A DNA stretch of 7,971 bases from JBCDIQ01 sp039024295 (GTDB lineage Bacteria; Bacteroidota; Bacteroidia; J057): contig JBCDIQ010000283.1 of assembly GCA_039024295.1 (NCBI GenBank), positions 1 through 7,971 on the forward strand, read 5' to 3'. Positions 1 through 6,481 of the stretch are shown piece after piece. Made by a program: the position numbers and the translations under genes. The notes under the pieces are model-generated. The model made no database searches, was not told the origin of the DNA, and saw only the letters and a list, made by a program, of their open reading frames with translations. Numbering within the stretch: position 1 is the first letter of the stretch; each line of letters begins with the position of its first letter.

Positions 1-127
1 TATTGAACAAGCTCGCACGGCGAATGATGCCGTGTACCTCATAGCCTTTCTCGAGCAATAGTTCTGTCAAAAACGAGCCATCCTGCCCGGTAATTCCTGT
101 GATGAATGCTTTTTTCATATTGGTCAT
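1..127 (-). CDS. gmd: GDP-mannose 4,6-dehydratase, N-terminal fragment
   Basis: This is the first 42 codons of a gene that continues past the left edge of the window. The product would convert GDP-mannose to GDP-4-keto-6-deoxymannose in the cytoplasm, the first step toward GDP-fucose and related deoxysugars for surface polysaccharides. The visible residues carry the Rossmann NAD(P)-binding turn TGITGQDGSFL followed by LLLEKGYEVHGIIRR, which is the highly conserved start of Gmd proteins; the GQDGS and HGIxRR words separate it from generic epimerases. Two in-frame ATG codons are possible, at 127 and 118. The second gives the usual Met-Lys-Lys start, but neither has a clear ribosome binding site. 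It is divergent from the 420-725 gene and unrelated to it in function. The identification is firm; the start is uncertain by three codons. Confidence 0.9.
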   Translation of the reverse strand, partial: MTNMKKAFITGITGQDGSFLTELLLEKGYEVHGIIRRASLFN

Positions 128-132
128 AATAA

Positions 133-157
133 TCGGGAAATTTATGACTTTTCCCGA
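133..157 (-). promoter_or_regulatory. Hairpin in the gmd leader
   Basis: An 8-bp perfect inverted repeat, TCGGGAAA at 133-140 and TTTCCCGA at 150-157, with a 9-nt loop. It ends 5 nt upstream of the ATG at 127, so in a gmd transcript it would fold next to the ribosome landing site. It could modulate translation or be a protein-binding dyad. No U-run follows it on either strand, so it is not an intrinsic terminator. Function is inferred only. Confidence 0.4.
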
Positions 158-305
158 AAATGTTGAGTTGGAATGAATATTTCGAAAAGTTGACTTAGGC
201 AATATCAAATTCAATGCCTGAAATCATTCTCACTAGCAAATAATTGTTTATTTATGAATTGTGGAAAACATATTAACAGAAAATGTTACCGACCCAAAAA
301 GAATC

Positions 306-347
306 AGGTTATAGGTTGTAGGGCTCAGGTGTAAGCATTTAGCTGGA
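306..347. repeat. Degenerate heptamer repeat, six units beginning AG
   Basis: Six consecutive 7-nt units all begin with AG and four begin with AGG, in strict phase: AGGTTAT at 306, AGGTTGT at 313, AGGGCTC at 320, AGGTGTA at 327, then units at 334 and 341. The same style of unit recurs at 5187-5221. Part of it (314-326) also pairs imperfectly with 359-370 (GAGCCTACACCC), giving a possible 11-pair stem with one bulge, one mismatch and a 32-nt loop. The 292 bp between gmd and the next gene otherwise show only AT-rich sequence. A weak promoter-like TAGACTTG lies at 393-400, one base off TAnnTTTG, with no matching -33 element. Confidence 0.5.
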
Positions 348-419
348 CAAAAATCTGGGAGCCTACACCCAAAAAGGAAAAGTTCCGTATATTAGACTTG
401 AAAATACTGAATAAATCGC

Positions 420-725
420 ATGAGTGAGCTTCATCATTTTAAACGTATCGACATTGAACCATTCGCACGGATGTGGATTGACCGCATGGACCAGCGCGAT
501 AAGGCCGATACTTTGAGGGTGCTGAGCTTACTGGAAGCAGGCAGATCAGGAGATCCAAGCTTAAAACTGGAAAGAAAGCCTGCCCCTACTGGCAAAACGT
601 TTGTTGCACACATCAACGACCATTACCGTATGGTGTTTGACCTCGAACGAGACAACCGTGCAAAAGTATGGGTGATTTTCTCCGAGCCCGCAAGGGCCTC
701 CATGCAACAGGCTTCCCGTCATTAA
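420..725 (+). CDS. Small RelE/ParE-like protein
   Basis: A 101-aa soluble protein with no signal peptide or membrane segment. Residues 59-89 read as a strand-rich core (GKTFVAHINDHYRMVFDLE, then KVWVIFSEP) resembling the C-terminal beta-sheet of RelE/ParE/HigB toxins, where an 'INxxYRxxF' pattern with a conserved Arg (here R70) precedes two hydrophobic strands. Residues 15-42 would be the usual helical hairpin. Characterised RelE-type toxins act on ribosome-bound mRNA and ParE-type toxins act on gyrase; no catalytic set can be assigned here. No antitoxin-like gene lies beside it. The partner is instead the DUF4263 gene starting 18 bp after its stop and in the same frame, which suggests co-translation. 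The ATG at 420 has no Shine-Dalgarno. Family membership is by pattern only and moderate; it might instead be an accessory or specificity subunit of the downstream protein. Confidence 0.55.
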   Translation: MSELHHFKRIDIEPFARMWIDRMDQRDKADTLRVLSLLEAGRSGDPSLKLERKPAPTGKTFVAHINDHYRMVFDLERDNRAKVWVIFSEPARASMQQASRH

Positions 726-743
726 TCTCCAATTCACTTCCTT

Positions 744-1367
744 TTGAAGCATTTTTCTCAACTTTCTCTGGATGCCGCACAGCTCCGCAGAGAATTGTTG
801 GAATATGACTTGCTTCTCCGGCAACACGAATCTCTCGATGAACGGAAGGAGTTACTCCCGTTTTTCCAAAAGCGTGAACAGCTAGCTGCCTCCCTGGGGT
901 TTTTGGTCCATCCCAATATATTTACCCCGTCCCTACTGGCATTTGAATACGATATCTTTGGAGATTTTCGAGCAGATTTGGTCGTAGGTGATCCCGATAC
1001 CCATGCTTACTGCTTTATTGAATTTGAAAATGCCAAGCAGGGCAGCATTTTGAAAAAATCTGCGGGGAGGTTTCAACCTGACTGGTCCAGTAGGTTTTTA
1101 CATGGATTTAGCCAGGTTTCCGACTGGTTTCGAACGCTGGAAAACCAGACCAGAACAGAAACCTTCGAGCACCGTTTTGGAGCTCCTTCCATTGATTATA
1201 TGGGTATCCTGGTAATAGGTAGGGACAGCTACCTGGATGCAGAAGGAAGGCGAAGGCTCACCTGGTGGCAGGATAGAACCTTGGTCAACTCCCGGAAAGT
1301 GTATTGCTTTACCTTTGATCAACTCCTGTTTGCCCTTCAAAAAAGCCTGGGAGGCATGATGGGTTAA
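744..1367 (+). CDS. DUF4263 / Shedu-like nuclease-fold protein
   Basis: A 207-aa protein with the layout of the DUF4263 (Shedu SduA-type) PD-(D/E)XK fold. An N-terminal helical part spans residues 7-50. The core follows: D78 in FRADLV, then the strand YCFIEFENAK with E93 and E95, then a helix with GFSQVSDWF (Q124, W128), a strand GILVIGR ending at R160, and a C-terminal helix FDQLLFALQ. In Shedu anti-phage proteins this core is a nuclease. Here the E-x-K is E-x-E, a form I recall in one DUF4263 branch that shares the Q-x-x-D-W helix. The start must be TTG at 744: the frame is closed upstream by the TAA at 723-725, the first in-frame ATG lies deep in the protein (codon 153), and there is no clear ribosome binding site. 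The gene is in frame with the upstream RelE-like gene and ends 9 bp from the convergent receptor gene. At 207 aa it is short next to the longer Shedu proteins that carry extra N-terminal domains. Nuclease activity is inferred. Confidence 0.72.
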   Translation: MKHFSQLSLDAAQLRRELLEYDLLLRQHESLDERKELLPFFQKREQLAASLGFLVHPNIFTPSLLAFEYDIFGDFRADLVVGDPDTHAYCFIEFENAKQGSILKKSAGRFQPDWSSRFLHGFSQVSDWFRTLENQTRTETFEHRFGAPSIDYMGILVIGRDSYLDAEGRRRLTWWQDRTLVNSRKVYCFTFDQLLFALQKSLGGMMG

Positions 1368-1376
1368 TAGATTGTA

Positions 1377-3821
1377 TCAGAATTTCACCCCTACCATTCC
1401 ATAGACACTTCTACCATCTGAAGGGATAATACCTGGGCCTGGGTAGCCCGTGGCACGACGAGTGAAATACATCCGGTTGAGCAAGTTGTTACAGCCTCCC
1501 TCAAATTGTAACCATTTCCAGGTATAAGCCAATGACAGATCTGCTATGTAGTAGGAAGGAATAATTCCATTTACTGCCGTAGAACTACGAATCGTATTGG
1601 TAGCATCCGTAAAATGTTCGCCTACATAATGAAATTGCCCCACCGCACGGAAAGATTTGTAGGTATAGGTAAGCCCCGTTCGCACCATCACTTCGGGAAC
1701 TAGCTCAACTTTTCGATTCCGAATACTGGTATTATCGGTTCGGATATAACGAGCATCATTTAAAGCCATATTCACGAAAACAGAAAGCCCGGCATCCTTG
1801 TTCCAGCCGCGAAGGGCACGAAGAATATCGAATTCCACCACCACTTCTAGCCCATAAGTCCTGGAGTCAGCAATATTGGTACGGAAACGATAATCTAAAA
1901 ATAGCGGAGGCTGGTCTGCACGTAGCAACAACCCGATCCGATCCGCATAGCGAAGGTAGTATAGACTTGCATCTACATAAAAAAGCCCTCTGATGTTTCC
2001 CCGGAATCCAATGTCAGCTGTGAACCCGCGCTCATCCTGGATCGTGGAGTCTATGATAAAATTAGGATTCACAATCCGGAGGTCATTGAAAGTGACTGCC
2101 CGGTAGTTTTGGGAAATATTCCCATAAAATTCGGTCTTGGTTCCAGGCTTGTAGCTCACGCCAACTCCAGCCAGCACAAAGGATCGGATACGCTCATTTT
2201 CTTCGTTAACCCGATTATCGACGATGATATTTCCCGCCATGTCTCGCACAGTTTGCCTGAAATACCCTTCGCCCCTGGTAAAGATATGTTCAAATCGTAG
2301 CCCTGGCGTAATGGTAATATGCTTTCCAATGGGGAAAATATGTTCGGCAAAAGCGGCAAAATTGGTGCTCGGGAAAGTATAATCAGAGGCTTCCAGGTTT
2401 TCAGGATCCTGGTAGAAGAAATCTGGCCCGGATTCATTGGTGCCATCGCCCTGTCGCTGTTGGGTACGTCCCCGATAGATTCGCGTGCCCACCACAAATG
2501 CAGCGGTAGTATCTCCCAATCGGTACCGATGAATCAACCGGGTTTCATTGCCTACATTCAGGTAATCATCACTGATAAGGGTCCGCCCATTCATCAAATC
2601 GGCCACATTTATTCGTTCCAAAACCCCTAAAGCTTCTCTTGAGGAATTGTTGGAAAAGGTCCGAACGTTAAGTTCAGTTTTATCTGAGAGTTTGTAGTCC
2701 ACTATTAGAGCAGCCAAGTTCCAGGTTACCTTAAACCAATTACGGGTCCGAAGAGATTGGCGGGCATCCTGGTTAAACAAGGCATCGGTAAGTCCGCCGG
2801 GTTGCTGGGCGAGGTAATACATATGGGTGTATTCCCCTCGAATGGAAAGCCTCGGAGAAGCAGAAAATGTGACGGAACCGTAGGCCGCATGGTTGTCAAA
2901 ATCAGAATTGGGACGCCAACCATTTCCTCGTTTGTACTGGTAATAGCCAAAATACCGAAATTTTCCTTTGGTCCCTCCGATGCTGTTGAAGCTGTTAAAA
3001 AAACCAAAGGACCCCAGGGTTTGGCGCGATTCCACCTCAACAGGCTTATTTCGAGGGCCATCTTTCATCACAAAATTCACCATACCCCCAAACTGCGTCC
3101 CATACTGAAGGGAAGCTGCTCCGCGGACCACTTCAATTCTATCAAGGGCTTCTACTGGAGGGGTGTAATAGCTTTCGGGGTACCCCAAGGCATCGGCACT
3201 GATGTCATAGCCGTTTTGGCGGGTATTAAAGTTAGAAGTACGGTTGGGGCTTAGCCCTCGCCCACCAATGCCTAACTGCAAGCCTGAGCCATCACTTTCC
3301 CAAATATTTAGTCCCGCAACCTTCGCAAAGGTCTGACGCGCATTATTGGCAGCTTTATTCCCTACCACCGCATCCAGGCTAACCACCTCCGTTTTTTTCC
3401 CTTCATAAATCGCCGTTCCCTCAATGCCTTCCAATTTACGGATGCCAAATCCGCCCCCTCCAGTGGCCTCAAAGGTTACCTCATCGAGTTCATACGTAAG
3501 GGATGAAAGTTGGAAACTGAGCGTATTCTTTTCAGAACTGAGGGTTATTTCCTTCACCTGGGCTTCGTACCCTTCAAAGTAGGCCGCCACAGTGTAGGCA
3601 CCTTGCTTCAATCCTTTGAACTGGTATTGCCCAGTATTTGTCGTTAAGGTGCTGAACCCATTTTCTTTGATCACCACTGTTGCCCCCGGAACAACTGTAC
3701 CAGAATCTGTCAGCACACGTCCCGTAAGACTTACCCTCTGCCCAAATATTTCTAAAGGAAAAAATGCCAGCAATAGCAACAGGCAACTACCTCCATAGAA
3801 CTTCAGGCCAGAAGAAATCAT
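1377..3821 (-). CDS. TonB-dependent outer-membrane receptor, FecA-like
   Basis: An 814-aa outer-membrane active transporter. Residues 1-28 are a Sec signal peptide with a hydrophobic run (LLLLLAFF). Residues 30-107 form a carboxypeptidase-regulatory-like beta domain (LTGRVLTDSGTVVPGATVVI), typical of Bacteroidota receptors. ELDEVTFEA at 111-119 is a plausible TonB box. The plug is about 125-255, including IEVVRGAASLQYGTQFGG and VNFVMKDGP, and a beta-barrel follows, ending in aromatic Phe (YGMVGVKF). The words QQPGGLTDALF and RNWFKVTWN around residues 340-375 recall the ferric-citrate receptor FecA, so an iron chelate is the likely cargo, but the ligand is not proven and I give no symbol. The ATG lies 9 bp downstream of the carboxylase homologue's stop, implying one transcript and coupled translation. 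It is the last gene of the cluster, and the 9-bp convergent gap leaves no room for a terminator. Confidence 0.92.
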   Translation of the reverse strand: MISSGLKFYGGSCLLLLLAFFPLEIFGQRVSLTGRVLTDSGTVVPGATVVIKENGFSTLTTNTGQYQFKGLKQGAYTVAAYFEGYEAQVKEITLSSEKNTLSFQLSSLTYELDEVTFEATGGGGFGIRKLEGIEGTAIYEGKKTEVVSLDAVVGNKAANNARQTFAKVAGLNIWESDGSGLQLGIGGRGLSPNRTSNFNTRQNGYDISADALGYPESYYTPPVEALDRIEVVRGAASLQYGTQFGGMVNFVMKDGPRNKPVEVESRQTLGSFGFFNSFNSIGGTKGKFRYFGYYQYKRGNGWRPNSDFDNHAAYGSVTFSASPRLSIRGEYTHMYYLAQQPGGLTDALFNQDARQSLRTRNWFKVTWNLAALIVDYKLSDKTELNVRTFSNNSSREALGVLERINVADLMNGRTLISDDYLNVGNETRLIHRYRLGDTTAAFVVGTRIYRGRTQQRQGDGTNESGPDFFYQDPENLEASDYTFPSTNFAAFAEHIFPIGKHITITPGLRFEHIFTRGEGYFRQTVRDMAGNIIVDNRVNEENERIRSFVLAGVGVSYKPGTKTEFYGNISQNYRAVTFNDLRIVNPNFIIDSTIQDERGFTADIGFRGNIRGLFYVDASLYYLRYADRIGLLLRADQPPLFLDYRFRTNIADSRTYGLEVVVEFDILRALRGWNKDAGLSVFVNMALNDARYIRTDNTSIRNRKVELVPEVMVRTGLTYTYKSFRAVGQFHYVGEHFTDATNTIRSSTAVNGIIPSYYIADLSLAYTWKWLQFEGGCNNLLNRMYFTRRATGYPGPGIIPSDGRSVYGMVGVKF

Positions 3822-3830
3822 TTCGATGTT

Positions 3831-5183
3831 TTACTTTTGGGTAAGCTTGTTTTTAGGGTCTTTATAAGGCAGAACCCAATCTTTTTGTTTCCACCCATCC
3901 TGGATTTCAACCAAATTCACCTTCGGGTCTATGTACAATCGGCTGGGGCGCCCGTTGAGGGTTACGTATACCTCCGCTCGGACTTCAGGCTCATAAACCC
4001 CTTTCTCCGCATAGTGCTCAGCAAGGAAATGGGCATACTGAAGGATCATATCTGGCTGCATGGCCATCTGTTTTTCCTGGTGGGGGTTGAGGAATTCAGA
4101 ATTGTCTACCACTCCCTCACGACCAGTTTTGGTATCTTTCACATAAAAAAGGGCGGTTCCAGCCTTTTCCATCAGCATGACCCGCCAGGAAAACCGATAC
4201 CCTTCTTCGTTCCAGAATAAATTGCCATCATAGAGCAAATATCGCCAGGGAAAAAGCAACTGAAAAACCAGATAGGTTCCCAGTATCATGCCCCATACCC
4301 TTGGTTGATAGGGCTGCCAAATTTCTATTGACGTATTCTGAGAAAGGCGCAGCCAAGCGCGAACTTTCCCTTGCACCTTTTCATGCCATTGGGGAGAAAA
4401 GAAGATGGGCGTTAACGCGATCATGACCAAGGGAAAGACCCCTATCTGAAAGAGGATGCCCGTCATGACATGAAACACGATGACGGCAACATACGCCAGT
4501 GCCCGGGTAGGTTTCCATAGCAGAAAAAAGACAATGAACGTATCGTATAGCATCCCAAACCAGCTAAACAAGAAGGCTGTTGCCTTGTACCGCATGGCCC
4601 ATCCGATCAGAGGAAGATGGTCATGGGCCGGTAACCAGATACGAAGTGGCATGGCTTCCATCAGCCATGCATGGTTGATCTTGGCCAGTCCGGCGTATAC
4701 GTAAACAATGGCCAATTGAAGCTGAAGCAAGCGAATCACCCATGCAGGCACTTGTTTTCTTTCAAGCGATGGATTGAGCCAGACATCAAGGGAAAGTCCC
4801 CTGTTTGCCGGCAAAAATACCATGATCAGGCTCACAATGCTCACGAAGTAGTAGTGATTCAGGTAATAGGTGAGATCGATCAGCTCACAGTAGGTGAAAC
4901 ACAGAAAATACACCAAAGCTGCAACCCTGTATCGAAAGCCCAACATGATGCCCAAAGATCCCAAGATCATCAGCACATGAACAACGTACATCCCTACGGC
5001 AGGCAGGGGTTTCACCCAATTGAACCCAAAGTAGGTGAAGTGCATCATTGGGTCCACAAAGTGATTTTCCACCCAGCCCATGTACATAAACCGAAGGGTG
5101 CTAAACAACATCAACGCCCCAAAGGCAATGCGAAAGCTTACCAGTGGGGCAATTGATAGGGGGGATGTCAGGTGTCTGCGCAA
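3831..5183 (-). CDS. HTTM-domain protein, vitamin K-dependent gamma-carboxylase homologue
   Basis: A 450-aa inner-membrane protein with about eight hydrophobic segments between residues 15 and 314 and a soluble C-terminal domain. It matches animal gamma-glutamyl carboxylase (GGCX) over nearly its whole length. YLNHYYF contains H110, GLAKIN contains K168 (recalled equivalents human H160 and K218, the latter the catalytic base), and HVMTGILFQIGVFPLVM contains H238 (equivalent to human H287). The C-terminal part keeps EGYRFSWRVML, PDMILQYAHFL and VYVTLNGRPSRLYIDP. The family couples quinol oxidation to carboxylation of Glu; bacterial members have mostly unknown substrates. The start is TTG at 5181-5183, because an in-frame stop lies 15 nt upstream and the next ATG (codon 25) would cut into the conserved FRIAFG segment. 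A repeat-rich 178-bp gap precedes it. Carboxylase activity and substrate are inference. Confidence 0.88.
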   Translation of the reverse strand: MRRHLTSPLSIAPLVSFRIAFGALMLFSTLRFMYMGWVENHFVDPMMHFTYFGFNWVKPLPAVGMYVVHVLMILGSLGIMLGFRYRVAALVYFLCFTYCELIDLTYYLNHYYFVSIVSLIMVFLPANRGLSLDVWLNPSLERKQVPAWVIRLLQLQLAIVYVYAGLAKINHAWLMEAMPLRIWLPAHDHLPLIGWAMRYKATAFLFSWFGMLYDTFIVFFLLWKPTRALAYVAVIVFHVMTGILFQIGVFPLVMIALTPIFFSPQWHEKVQGKVRAWLRLSQNTSIEIWQPYQPRVWGMILGTYLVFQLLFPWRYLLYDGNLFWNEEGYRFSWRVMLMEKAGTALFYVKDTKTGREGVVDNSEFLNPHQEKQMAMQPDMILQYAHFLAEHYAEKGVYEPEVRAEVYVTLNGRPSRLYIDPKVNLVEIQDGWKQKDWVLPYKDPKNKLTQK

Positions 5184-5186
5184 GGG

Positions 5187-5225
5187 AGGTATTGGGTATT
5201 AGCCTCTAGGTTTCAGGTATTGGGG
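5187..5225. repeat. Degenerate heptamer repeat (AGGTATT type)
   Basis: Consecutive in-phase 7-nt units abut the start of the carboxylase homologue: AGGTATT at 5187, GGGTATT at 5194, divergent units at 5201 and 5208 (both beginning AG), and AGGTATT again at 5215 followed by GGGG. The 10-mer AGGTATTGGG is repeated exactly 28 bp (four heptads) apart. It resembles the units at 306-347 on the same strand. The 5184-5361 gap is made almost wholly of such repeats; no gene is seen in it. Confidence 0.6.
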
Positions 5226-5229
5226 TTTT

Positions 5230-5254
5230 CCCGCTTCGCGGGATTTCGCTTCGC
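5230..5254. repeat. GC-rich hairpin and CGCTTCGC direct repeat
   Basis: CCCGC at 5230-5234 and GCGGG at 5238-5242 form a 5-bp stem with a TTC loop. The 8-mer CGCTTCGC occurs at 5232-5239 and again at 5247-5254. It lies between two heptamer tracts, looks like part of a composite dispersed intergenic repeat, and has no U-run of a terminator. Confidence 0.45.
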
Positions 5255-5261
5255 TCAACAG

Positions 5262-5289
5262 TTTTCGGTTTTCGGTTTTCGGTTTTCGG
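5262..5289. repeat. Perfect tandem repeat, TTTTCGG x 4
   Basis: Four exact copies of the heptamer TTTTCGG, 28 bp in total, in the gap between imelysin and the carboxylase homologue. Exact tandem copies of this size can change number by replication slippage, so spacing upstream of the carboxylase gene may vary between strains. No function is shown. Confidence 0.9.
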
Positions 5290-5320
5290 AAGATGACGCT
5301 GAATCCGAATTAAAAAACTA

Positions 5321-5348
5321 TTTACTGTAAACCGCCTACCGTAAACTG
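5321..5348. repeat. Degenerate heptamer repeat (TAAACCG type)
   Basis: Four in-phase 7-nt units: TTTACTG at 5321, TAAACCG at 5328, CCTACCG at 5335 and TAAACTG at 5342. This is the third heptamer tract in the same gap. On the minus strand it is followed by TTTTTT (5312-5317), and TTTAC/GTAAA could pair weakly, so a poor terminator for imelysin cannot be excluded. Confidence 0.5.
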
Positions 5349-5361
5349 AGAACTTCCTCCA

Positions 5362-6465
5362 TCAGTCTCCATCACCACTGTCAAAAGTAATCGCAATCCC
5401 TAACAAGGACGACATATCACTCTTGAAAAAGCGAGTCAACCGTTGGAGTTCAGTATGATAGGTATCGGCTTCTGTTGAATTACTTTCCACCAATTCCCGC
5501 CAGGTCTGATTGGCCGGAAGGGCTTGTTCGGCTTTCTTGACCACTTCAATTTGAGCCAGGGTGGCGTTGTACAAATCTTCACCTCCTACCACAGAACGAA
5601 GAAAGTCTGCCAACCCAGGACCTGTTGTCCCTTCGCTTTCGCCTTTGTAAATCCGCTCTACAGAAGCAAAGTTCAGCTTAAACATTTCCTTGGACTGACC
5701 GCTGTAAAGTGCTTCTACATTTTGGGGTTCAGTTTGAGTTTGGCCTGGACGCTTACCCAAAGGCAAGCCCACCTTAAAGTTTTTAACGGCTTCAAAGTTT
5801 TTGACAAACTCGTTGTACAAAACTGCGGTACTACTGCCTGCATCTGTGCCTACACTGGCTACAAACTCAGCACGGTAAGAATCCCATCCACTGCGGGTAC
5901 CTGAAAGGGATTCAACGATGTTGCGCACAACTGACCGGAGGTAAGCACGGCGGTTGGCAGACTGCGCCAATTGAGTAGCTGCATCAGTAGAAAAAAGCAA
6001 ATATTCTGCGGTCAGGTATCCGCGGGTATCACGGTCAAAATTGCCAAAGGAGGTATCTCCTGCAGCAATGTAGGCCTCAGTAAGGTTGGCGTCTACTGGA
6101 TACGTGCCAATATCCTCCAACAGGGTTCCAAATGAGTTTTCAGCAGGGCCAAAGTTGTATGCACTGGTAGATTGCCATGCGGAATACGCCTCGGTCCAGG
6201 CTGTTTGTGCTGCTGGCAGGGTCTGAGCGGTAGGATTGGCGAGAAAAGTATTGATTGCTGTAGCCAAATCAGATGCCTTACTGATAGATGTTTCATAAGC
6301 GGGAACGATCAGGTTATCAGCATAGTTAGCCAACATCACAGCTCTGTCAAACTCTGTGCTTGTGGGCTCATCATCATCGCTGTCATCGTCACAGCCAGTG
6401 ATAAATAACAAACCTGCAGCTAACAGAAGGGCTAATATATGTGGGAGAAAAGTAGTGGGTTTCAT
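5362..6465 (-). CDS. Imelysin-family (M75-like) lipoprotein
   Basis: A 367-aa exported lipoprotein. Residues 1-25 form a type II signal peptide with lipobox ITGC (C25), followed by an Asp-rich tether (DDDSDDDEP) of the kind that directs Bacteroidota lipoproteins to the cell surface. The mature helical part contains features of Bacteroidota imelysins: FGPAENSFGTLLEDIGTYPVD around 105-125, RGYLTAEYLLF at 148-158, KNFKVGLPLGKR at 228-239, ALYSGQS at 252-258, and the C-terminal LGIAITFDSGDGD, which shows the gene is complete. The M75 G-x-H-x-x-E signature is G149-Y-L-T-A-E154, with His replaced by Leu, so peptidase activity is unlikely. Imelysins are generally linked to iron uptake, often beside TonB receptors, as here. 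It lies downstream of the DUF4856 gene, with hairpins between the two. Confidence 0.9.
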   Translation of the reverse strand: MKPTTFLPHILALLLAAGLLFITGCDDDSDDDEPTSTEFDRAVMLANYADNLIVPAYETSISKASDLATAINTFLANPTAQTLPAAQTAWTEAYSAWQSTSAYNFGPAENSFGTLLEDIGTYPVDANLTEAYIAAGDTSFGNFDRDTRGYLTAEYLLFSTDAATQLAQSANRRAYLRSVVRNIVESLSGTRSGWDSYRAEFVASVGTDAGSSTAVLYNEFVKNFEAVKNFKVGLPLGKRPGQTQTEPQNVEALYSGQSKEMFKLNFASVERIYKGESEGTTGPGLADFLRSVVGGEDLYNATLAQIEVVKKAEQALPANQTWRELVESNSTEADTYHTELQRLTRFFKSDMSSLLGIAITFDSGDGD

Positions 6466-6481
6466 CGGTTAACTTTATTTG

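Noticed and set aside
314..370. Imperfect inverted repeat as a terminator
   Set aside because: The stem has a mismatch and a bulge, the loop is 32 nt and no U-run follows on either strand; it overlaps the heptad repeat, which explains part of the pairing.
420..725. Calling the small gene a proven toxin of a type II toxin-antitoxin pair
   Set aside because: There is no antitoxin-like gene next to it and no assignable catalytic residues; only the fold-like pattern is supported.
2757..3254. 165-aa plus-strand open frame
   Set aside because: It lies wholly inside the well-supported receptor gene on the other strand and has no recognisable domain, so it is a shadow frame.
1377..3821. Naming the receptor fecA
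   Set aside because: Short FecA-like words are visible, but the ligand cannot be told from sequence and no fecR/fecI regulators are next to it.
4671..5156. 161-aa plus-strand open frame
   Set aside because: It is antisense to the carboxylase homologue, rich in His and Gln as expected from the complementary strand of membrane-segment codons, and shows no family pattern.
5312..5345. Terminator for the imelysin gene
   Set aside because: A T6 run exists on the minus strand, but the only stems are five A/T-rich pairs with a 1-nt or 15-nt loop, too weak to call separately.
6467..6474. GGTTAACT shared by the leaders of imelysin and DUF4856 (also at 7781-7788)
   Set aside because: An 8-mer around the common palindrome GTTAAC in AT-rich leaders, at different distances from the start codons, is easily chance.
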